Source of the DNA: Bacteroides sp. UBA939
GTDB taxonomy: Bacteria > Bacteroidota > Bacteroidia > Bacteroidales > Bacteroidaceae
Assembly: GCF_002293435.1 (NCBI RefSeq)
Contig: NZ_DBDF01000160.1
Location: 1 to 6,677, forward strand
DNA length: 6,677 nucleotides
Reading direction: 5' to 3'
In this document: piece by piece, positions 1 through 4,523 of the stretch
Numbering within the stretch: the stretch's first letter is position 1
How the letters are laid out: each line of letters starts with the position of its first letter
The notes under the pieces: model-generated
Told to the model about the DNA's origin: nothing
Seen by the model: the letters and a program-made list of their open reading frames with translations, nothing else
Databases searched by the model: none
Position numbers and translations under genes: made by a program

Positions 1-306
1 TTATTCATCGGCGTTTGAATAGGTGAGGGTGAGCGTGAGGGTAGAGTGAGGGTAGAAGTTACCCTCACTCTGTTTATTGCCCGCAATTTTGTTGCAACAC
101 ACTGATACACAACACTATAACACTTACATAACCCATAAACAAGTCACCTTCCGAACAGCATAAAAAGTGTGGTAAAACCCGGGAAAATGATACGAACAAT
201 AGCAGATTCGCTTGTATTTGCATGAGAAATAAGGAGAAAAGCATGAAAAATAGCGCAATACACAGAGAAAATTTCTCGTGAGATGACTAAAGATTGTACC
301 CCCTCG
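1..306. other. Non-coding left flank, no supported gene
   Basis: This stretch, up to the promoter of the first gene, holds no convincing coding region. The minus-strand reading frame across 124-318 would give a short cysteine- and aromatic-rich peptide with no recognisable domain. It also runs across the promoter, so it is not called. The only clear structure is a hairpin with GTGAGGGT repeats at the far left, listed separately. The rest is AT-rich sequence without a visible tRNA, terminator or repeat. Confidence 0.6.
23..71. repeat. GTGAGGGT direct repeats overlapping a perfect 12-bp inverted repeat
   Basis: GTGAGGGT occurs three times, at 23-30, 35-42 and 46-53. The third copy lies inside a perfect inverted repeat whose arms are AGAGTGAGGGTA (43-54) and TACCCTCACTCT (60-71), separated by five bases. 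The arms would form a stable hairpin in RNA or cruciform DNA. On the minus strand this could be the 3' end of a gene whose stop is TAA at 3-1, but the open frame is only about 33 codons long and starts from GTG. Its role is unknown. Confidence 0.6.
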
Positions 307-337
307 TTTGTTATTCAACTTATTAACTTTATCTTTG
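307..337 (+). promoter_or_regulatory. Bacteroidota-type promoter of the first Rpn-family gene
   Basis: A TTTG at 307-310 (-33 element) is followed after 19 bases by TATCTTTG at 330-337, a full match to the Bacteroidota -7 consensus TAnnTTTG. The spacing is what is known for the primary sigma factor of Bacteroides. Transcription should start a few bases after 337, around 341-345. The ATG at 342 would then sit at the transcript's first bases, so the ATG at 378 is the more plausible start. Confidence 0.7.
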
Positions 338-363
338 TTCTATGAAAGCAAAAAAACAAAAGG

Positions 364-369
364 AAGGAG
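364..369 (+). promoter_or_regulatory. Shine-Dalgarno site that decides the start at 378
   Basis: AAGGAG lies eight bases before the ATG at 378, inside a purine-rich run from 360 to 370. Strong Shine-Dalgarno sites are not the rule in Bacteroides, which makes this one informative. The upstream in-frame ATG at 342 has no such site and lies at the predicted transcription start. Confidence 0.65.
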
Positions 370-377
370 ACGAGGTT

Positions 378-1232
378 ATGGCAAGTAATTATATTCGATT
401 TGACTGGGCGATGAAGCGATTGCTGCGCAACAAGGCCAATTTCGGTGTACTCGAGGGCTTTCTGACAACCCTCTTGCAAGAGAACATCAAAATACAGAAA
501 CTACTGGAAAGCGAAAGCAACCAGGAAGATGAGTATGACAAGCACAATCGTGTGGACATGCTTGCCGAGAACTCTCGTGGAGAGCTTATCCTGATTGAAG
601 TGCAGAACAATAATGAATACGCCTACTTCCAGCGTATGCTTTTTGGTACCTCCAAGTTGGTAACCGAATACATCAACCGGGGTGAAGGCTACGACAAAGT
701 ACGCAAGATATACAGCGTGAATATCGTTTACTTCTCATTGGGGCATGGCAAGGACACCGTCTATCATGGTAAAACTGAATTCCGCGGCATACACGATGGT
801 GACATCCTGGAGTTAACCCCTTTCCAACGGCAAACATTCAAAGTAGATGCAGTAAGCCAACTCTATCCCGAATATTACATTCTCAAAGTGAACGACTTTA
901 ATAATGTCGCCAAAAGCCCGCTTGACGAATGGATATATTACCTGAACACGGGCGATATTCCGGATAATGCCACTGCCCCGGGGCTTAGTGAAGTACGCGA
1001 ATTCCTGAAACTTGAACGCATGACCCAGGATGAGTTGAAAGCCTATTACCGACATCTGGATAATATTGTCATTCTTCGCGACAATATATATACAGAACGT
1101 GCGGAAGGACGTGAGGAAGGACGCGCAGAAGAGCAACGTCTTATTGCCTCGAAGCTAAAAGCTCAGGGGATAGCTTTTGAAATAATCTCTCAGTGTACAG
1201 GATTGTCCCCGGAAGATATAGTTACATTATAA
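378..1232 (+). CDS. Rpn family recombination-promoting nuclease / putative transposase (PD-(D/E)XK, PDDEXK_2)
   Basis: Predicted DNA endonuclease of the Rpn/PDDEXK_2 family, 284 residues from the start at 378. An in-frame ATG at 342 would add 12 residues but lacks a ribosome site and sits at the predicted transcription start. The nuclease core is visible as Asp60 in V-D-M and, after a short beta-hairpin, Glu74-Val-Gln76. This is the D...ExQ form of the PD-(D/E)XK active site that is usual in this family. The N-terminal segment with K-R-L-L-R-N and the long alpha/beta middle fit the family. The C-terminus has the typical Ala-Glu-Gly/Arg-rich charged stretch (about residues 240-254) and a final short helical motif ending G-L-S-P-E-D-I, so the protein looks full length. 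Relatives are annotated as transposases, but E. coli Rpn proteins act as nucleases that promote RecA-independent recombination, and some have phage-defence roles. It has its own promoter and terminator, with no cargo or terminal repeats visible. Family assignment is firm; the cellular role is inferred. Confidence 0.88.
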   Translation: MASNYIRFDWAMKRLLRNKANFGVLEGFLTTLLQENIKIQKLLESESNQEDEYDKHNRVDMLAENSRGELILIEVQNNNEYAYFQRMLFGTSKLVTEYINRGEGYDKVRKIYSVNIVYFSLGHGKDTVYHGKTEFRGIHDGDILELTPFQRQTFKVDAVSQLYPEYYILKVNDFNNVAKSPLDEWIYYLNTGDIPDNATAPGLSEVREFLKLERMTQDELKAYYRHLDNIVILRDNIYTERAEGREEGRAEEQRLIASKLKAQGIAFEIISQCTGLSPEDIVTL

Positions 1233-1246
1233 CAAGTTATCAAATA

Positions 1247-1318
1247 ATAACTGCCATTCAGCAAGCACCCTGCAAACTGCCGAAACAATAAGTCGGAGTT
1301 TGCAGGGTGCTTTTTACT
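1247..1318 (+). repeat. 72-bp 3' cassette, copy 1 (pairs with 2189-2260)
   Basis: These 72 bases are repeated after the next gene at 2189-2260, with four mismatches by eye, all in the terminator loop region. The cassette begins just after the first T of TAATAA and ends after the T-tract of the terminator. It starts about 15 bases after the stop of the first Rpn-family gene. In the frame of that gene the junction reads as two consecutive stops, TAA-TAA. In copy 2 it reads TGA-TAA in the frame of the second gene. Confidence 0.85.
1263..1315 (+). terminator. Intrinsic terminator of the first Rpn-family gene
   Basis: A perfect 16-bp stem, AAGCACCCTGCAAACT (1263-1278) with its complement at 1297-1312, is followed by a T run at 1311-1315. 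An inner helix, CCGA at 1280-1283 with TCGG at 1293-1296, extends the stem past one bulged G. The T-tract exists only on the plus strand, so it terminates rightward transcription. Confidence 0.9.
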
Positions 1319-1379
1319 TTATTATGGTGCGGTTGCCCTGTTTTTATATCAACCTGCATACAAACAACCGATTTTTATG

Positions 1380-1387
1380 TAATTTTG
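1380..1387 (+). promoter_or_regulatory. Candidate -7 element of the second Rpn-family gene
   Basis: TAATTTTG matches TAnnTTTG exactly and lies 25 bases before the ATG at 1413, so the leader would be about 20 bases. No clean TTTG is present at the expected -33 position; the sequence there reads around CCTGCATA. The strong terminator just upstream makes an independent promoter likely. Confidence 0.5.
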
Positions 1388-1412
1388 CATAAACAACCAA
1401 CAACAATTGATT

Positions 1413-2189
1413 ATGAAATACTTAAACTCTAAAGCAGACCCGACTTTCAAGCGTGTGTTCGGCGAACACCCCGACTTGGCAATTAGCCTGCTCAATGCCC
1501 TGCTTCCTTTGACTGCCGAGCAGGAGATAACAGAAATAGAATACCTTCCTTGGGAAATAGTACCCGATAATCCCTTACGCAGCAGGAATTGCGTTGTCGA
1601 CATGCGCTGCAAGGACAGGAACGGACGTCAATTCCTCGTTGAGATACAGATAATCTGGTCTCCCGAATTCAGGCACCGCATATATATCAACGCTTCCAAA
1701 GCGCACGTATGTCAGATTGGTAGGCGTAAAAAACAGTACGAACCGCTACAGCCCGTGTATTCGCTCAATCTGGCAAACGAGGTTTTCGAGCCTGAGTTAG
1801 AAGGCTACTATCATCATTTCCGTACGGTATATGAGGAGAATTCGGACAAGATAATCAATGGCCTGCAACTGATTTTCGTGGAACTTCCCAAGTTCAATGC
1901 CCGAAATTACACCGAAAAGAAAATGCAGACGCTGTGGCTTCGTTACCTGACGGAGATAGATGAAAAAACGCGTCAAGTGCCCGAGGAACTGCTCGCTAAT
2001 CCTGAAGTGAAGAAAGCTGTGACGGCGTTGGAAGAGTCGGCTTTCAGCGATGCGGAATTGTTGGGATATGAAAAGTTCTGGGATATTATCAGTGTTGAAA
2101 GGACACTGTATAATAGTGCGAGACGAAAGGGCTTTGCAATAGGATTTGAAGAAGCCAAAGCTAAAGAATTTGAAAAGGTAAGGCAGTGA
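1413..2189 (+). CDS. Rpn family recombination-promoting nuclease / putative transposase, short C-terminus
   Basis: Second PDDEXK_2 / Rpn-family nuclease, 258 residues, only distantly similar to its neighbour. The reading frame can be opened at a TTG at 1407, but the ATG at 1413 fits the family start M-K-Y-L-N-S-K-A-D-P-T-F-K-R-V-F-G better. No clear Shine-Dalgarno site precedes it, which is common in Bacteroidota. Active-site residues are visible as Asp63 in V-V-D-M and Glu77-Ile-Gln79, the D...ExQ arrangement. The conserved F-R-H-R-I-Y-I-N-A-S-K-A helix follows, then the middle region with L-I-F-V-E-L-P-K-F. The end is abrupt: after G-F-A-I-G-F-E-E-A-K-A-K-E-F-E-K-V-R-Q the protein stops, without the long charged Ala-Glu-Gly stretch and the last helical motif of full-length relatives. 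The stop codon lies at the edge of the 72-bp cassette shared with the first gene, so the tail may have been lost by recombination. The nuclease core itself appears intact. Confidence 0.85.
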   Translation: MKYLNSKADPTFKRVFGEHPDLAISLLNALLPLTAEQEITEIEYLPWEIVPDNPLRSRNCVVDMRCKDRNGRQFLVEIQIIWSPEFRHRIYINASKAHVCQIGRRKKQYEPLQPVYSLNLANEVFEPELEGYYHHFRTVYEENSDKIINGLQLIFVELPKFNARNYTEKKMQTLWLRYLTEIDEKTRQVPEELLANPEVKKAVTALEESAFSDAELLGYEKFWDIISVERTLYNSARRKGFAIGFEEAKAKEFEKVRQ

Positions 2190-2260
2190 TAACTGCCATT
2201 CAGCAAGCACCCTGCAAACTGCCGGAACAATAAACCGAAGTTTGCAGGGTGCTTTTTACT
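2189..2260 (+). repeat. 72-bp 3' cassette, copy 2 (pairs with 1247-1318)
   Basis: Second copy of the terminator cassette. It begins on the last base of the stop codon of the second Rpn-family gene, producing TGA-TAA in frame. Compared with copy 1, the inner-stem A:T pair (1283/1293) is replaced by G:C (2225/2235), a compensatory change that keeps pairing. One further inner pair is lost (G1296 becomes A2238). Confidence 0.85.
2205..2257 (+). terminator. Intrinsic terminator of the second Rpn-family gene
   Basis: The same 16-bp stem as the upstream terminator (arms 2205-2220 and 2239-2254) is followed by TTTTT at 2253-2257. It closes rightward transcription before the convergent lipoprotein operon. 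Confidence 0.9.
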
Positions 2261-2314
2261 ACAATCAAGTATCTAAGACGAAGAAATCATGCAGCGGTAA
2301 TTTCGGCAAGCCTA

Positions 2315-2429
2315 ATTTATCCGCAGCGGGGAGGTGGTAGATGAAAAAGAATCTCTAAGGTTCGGTTAATATGTAATAGTGATATATATTTCAATTATTA
2401 GCCTACCACCTCCTCTCTGCGGGGTAAAT
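2315..2429. repeat. Long imperfect inverted repeat between convergent genes
   Basis: The left arm at 2315-2340 and right arm at 2403-2429 are complementary over about 26 bases, with three mismatches and one single-base indel. They are separated by 62 AT-rich bases. The core of the right arm is CCTACCACCTCC followed four bases later by TGCGGGGTA. The same two blocks with the same spacing recur at 6515-6539, upstream of the lipoprotein pair. The arms could fold into a long hairpin that ends leftward transcription of the lipoprotein operon, although no clean T-tract follows. They could also be the ends of a small REP- or MITE-like element. The rest of 2261-2450 shows no gene. Confidence 0.7.
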
Positions 2430-2450
2430 CAGTAAGTTGCTTTCCGCTTT

Positions 2451-4460
2451 TTATTGAAAAGGCGTACCGGTGAACATATTTCTTGTATCTGTTGCATTCG
2501 ACAAGTCCAATTGAGGCATTGTGGTTAAAGATGCACAGTTATAAAACATTGCACTAAAATTAGTTCCATTGGAAGTGTCTATATTAGGAATACTTGTTAA
2601 AGAATAGCAACCACCAAACATACCACCAAAATCAGTTCCATTGGAAGTATCAAGATAGGGAATACTTGTTAAAGAATAACAGGCATTAAACATTCTTTCA
2701 AAATAAACCCCATTGGAAGTATTGAGATCTGGAATGCTTTCTAACAGATAACAACCATTAAACATATTATCAAAACGAACCCCATTTGAAGTATCAAGGT
2801 GAGGAATGCTTGTTAAAGAATAACATCCAATAAACATTGACATAAAGTTGGTACCATTAGAAGTATTGAGATCTGGAATACTTTCTAGCAGCTCACAACT
2901 ATCAAACATATGATAAAAACTAATACCTTTGGAAGTATCAAGATGTGGAATACTTGTCAAAGAAGGACAGTGATTAAACATTGCACCAAAATCAGTTCCA
3001 TTGGAAGTATTGAGGTTTGGAATATTTTCTAACTGTGGACAATAAGAAAACATGCTATCAAAATTAGTTCCATTGGAAGTATCAAGAAGGGGAATGCTTG
3101 TTAAAGAATAGCACTGACCAAACATTGCCTGAAAATTAGTTCCATTGGAAGTATTGAGTTGTGGAATGCTTTCTAACTGTTGACAAGCATAAAACATACT
3201 ATAAAACTCAGTTCCACTAGAAGTATCAAGATGTGGAATGCTTGTTAAAGAATGGCAGCTACTAAACATACCACTAAAATTAGTTCCATTGGAAGTATCA
3301 AGATGTGGAATGCCTGTCAAAGAATAGCAACCACCAAACATACCACTAAAATTAGCTCCATTGGAAGTATCATATAGAGGAATTTCAGTTAGGTTACCAT
3401 TCTGAGAGAACATATAGCTAAAATCTATAATGTTGCATGTATTAAACATAGGAGCTTTCTTTAACTTAGTATAAGTACCATAAATATAAGTATATGGTAC
3501 AAACATATAGTCTGCACTCATCAATTGCTCCCCATCACACACGTCCGGCAAGTATTCCTGTTGTTTGCCCAGTTGTGTTATTCTCAAACCTGTTTTACTA
3601 TTATCCGTCCACTCAAAATACCCTGCATCTACCCACATCCTCTGTATGGTATTTGGGTATAGCAAAGAGATAAACTCCTTATCCCCGTCCGACAATTCAT
3701 AATTAGCTAATAACTTCGTGGTCTGCTGGCGATTGTAGTACGGCCATACCATGATGGATAGCTCGTCTATTTCATCGGTGGCAAACAGATGCAGGGCATT
3801 TGCCTCGGTGAACGGTACGAATACATATTCACGTATTTCATCCCAATCCATATTCATTCCGTCGAACTGGTTCTCCCAATAGCTTCGCAGTTGCGACTCG
3901 CTGCGCCAGTAGCCATTTTGGCTCCACTCTTGGTGGCGTTGCTCGTATTCCAAACCAAGAATTTGACCGAACAAGCGAAGGACATCACCGCGTAATTCTT
4001 CTTCAGTCAGATAGTCTACACCGGCCAGTACGGCGGTGGGCTGGCTCTGATTCCTTTCGTACTTGGCATCAATGCCCGTATACGACCACGTGAGCCAATC
4101 GTTACCGTTCCAGTCAAAGGCAATGCGAACAGGGGCATCTTTGCTTTGGTCTACGAAATGGAATTTGATACCGGCATAGTTTTCCCATTCAGAGGCTATT
4201 TGCTTTACCGTTTCAATCATTTGAGGGTCGGAAGGCGCATTCAGGAATTTGACGTAGATTCCCGCATTCTGATTCCATAGCTTTGCACCCTCGGCTACAC
4301 CTCTTGTTTGAGGGTCGTTGCTGAGTTTCACGCCGTACCAGCGGATTTTACTTGAGTGGTTGCTTGCCTGTTCAGGTGTTTTAACGCCACCTAATTCGTC
4401 TTGGCTACAGCTTGCTATAAGCAGGAGCAAACTGGTTAAAAACAATAATATTTTTTTCAT
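2451..4460 (-). CDS. Surface lipoprotein: inactive metzincin-like domain plus 12 BspA-type (DUF285) repeats
   Basis: 669-residue lipoprotein, the downstream member of a tandem pair. A signal peptide ends in the lipobox I-A-S-C with the lipidated Cys18. The following S-Q-D-E is acidic at +3/+4, like the Bacteroidota surface-export signal, so it is probably anchored outside the outer membrane. Residues about 40-268 resemble astacin-like metzincin peptidases: W-E-N-Y-A-G-I-K-F strand, then the helix R162-L-F-G-Q166-I-L-G169-L-E-Y172-E, then a Met-turn-like S-I-M237-V-W-P and an L-Y-P end. In the zinc motif HExxHxxGxxH all three histidines and the catalytic Glu are replaced (R162, L163, Q166, Y172), so peptidase activity is unlikely. 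A linker of about 90 residues leads to 12 repeats of 24 residues (363-650) and a cap (651-669) shared with the paralogue. The ATG at 4460 follows the neighbour's stop by 63 bp with no visible promoter or terminator between, so co-transcription is likely. The ligand is unknown; adhesion or glycan/protein binding is inference. Confidence 0.85.
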   Translation of the reverse strand: MKKILLFLTSLLLLIASCSQDELGGVKTPEQASNHSSKIRWYGVKLSNDPQTRGVAEGAKLWNQNAGIYVKFLNAPSDPQMIETVKQIASEWENYAGIKFHFVDQSKDAPVRIAFDWNGNDWLTWSYTGIDAKYERNQSQPTAVLAGVDYLTEEELRGDVLRLFGQILGLEYEQRHQEWSQNGYWRSESQLRSYWENQFDGMNMDWDEIREYVFVPFTEANALHLFATDEIDELSIMVWPYYNRQQTTKLLANYELSDGDKEFISLLYPNTIQRMWVDAGYFEWTDNSKTGLRITQLGKQQEYLPDVCDGEQLMSADYMFVPYTYIYGTYTKLKKAPMFNTCNIIDFSYMFSQNGNLTEIPLYDTSNGANFSGMFGGCYSLTGIPHLDTSNGTNFSGMFSSCHSLTSIPHLDTSSGTEFYSMFYACQQLESIPQLNTSNGTNFQAMFGQCYSLTSIPLLDTSNGTNFDSMFSYCPQLENIPNLNTSNGTDFGAMFNHCPSLTSIPHLDTSKGISFYHMFDSCELLESIPDLNTSNGTNFMSMFIGCYSLTSIPHLDTSNGVRFDNMFNGCYLLESIPDLNTSNGVYFERMFNACYSLTSIPYLDTSNGTDFGGMFGGCYSLTSIPNIDTSNGTNFSAMFYNCASLTTMPQLDLSNATDTRNMFTGTPFQ
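2511..3374 (-). repeat. 12 tandem 72-bp units encoding 24-residue BspA-type repeats
   Basis: The coding sequence repeats every 72 bp. The protein unit has L-D-T-S-N-G at positions 1-6, F at 9, M-F at 12-13, C at 16 and S-L-T-S-I-P at 18-23. Positions 10, 11, 14, 15, 17 and 24 vary most. Units 3-10 (2655-3230) alternate between a type starting L-D-T-S and ending L-E-S/N-I-P and a type starting L-N-T-S and ending L-T-S-I-P. This makes four copies of a 144-bp double unit. Confidence 0.92.
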
Positions 4461-4523
4461 TTTAATTCTTTTTTTAAATGGTAATTGGGATACTTCCTAT
4501 ATAATAAAGCTCACTTCTTTCTT

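Noticed and set aside
1..102. Possible minus-strand gene end with a Thr-Leu repeat before TAA at 3-1
   Set aside because: The open frame is only about 33 codons from a GTG, with a TAG just upstream at 117-115. The Thr-Leu pattern simply reflects the GTGAGGGT DNA repeats.
124..318. Minus-strand 64-codon open frame rich in Cys, Phe and Tyr
   Set aside because: It has no recognisable domain and an unusual composition, and its start lies across the plus-strand promoter of the first Rpn-family gene. It is most likely a chance frame in AT-rich DNA.
389..610. Minus-strand frames opposite the two Rpn-family genes (also 813-1136, 1349-1612, 1797-2210, 1973-2230)
   Set aside because: They are shadows of well-supported nuclease genes. 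The predicted peptides have no family features, and some run across the terminators.
342..2260. Classical insertion sequence or composite transposon built on the two putative transposases
   Set aside because: No terminal inverted repeats or target duplications frame either gene, and the family name transposase is historical. The shared 72-bp blocks are direct repeats carrying terminators, not element ends with opposite orientation.
2511..3374. CRISPR-like array from regularly spaced 72-bp repeats
   Set aside because: The repeats are in frame within a long coding sequence, translate to BspA-type units, and lack separate unique spacers.
3789..3995. Plus-strand frames antisense to the lipoprotein genes (here and at 4318-4587, 5442-5648, 5727-5966, 5979-6218, 6220-6414)
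   Set aside because: Matching frames appear opposite the same domain in both paralogues because the coding strand is conserved. They have no domain and no initiation signals of their own.
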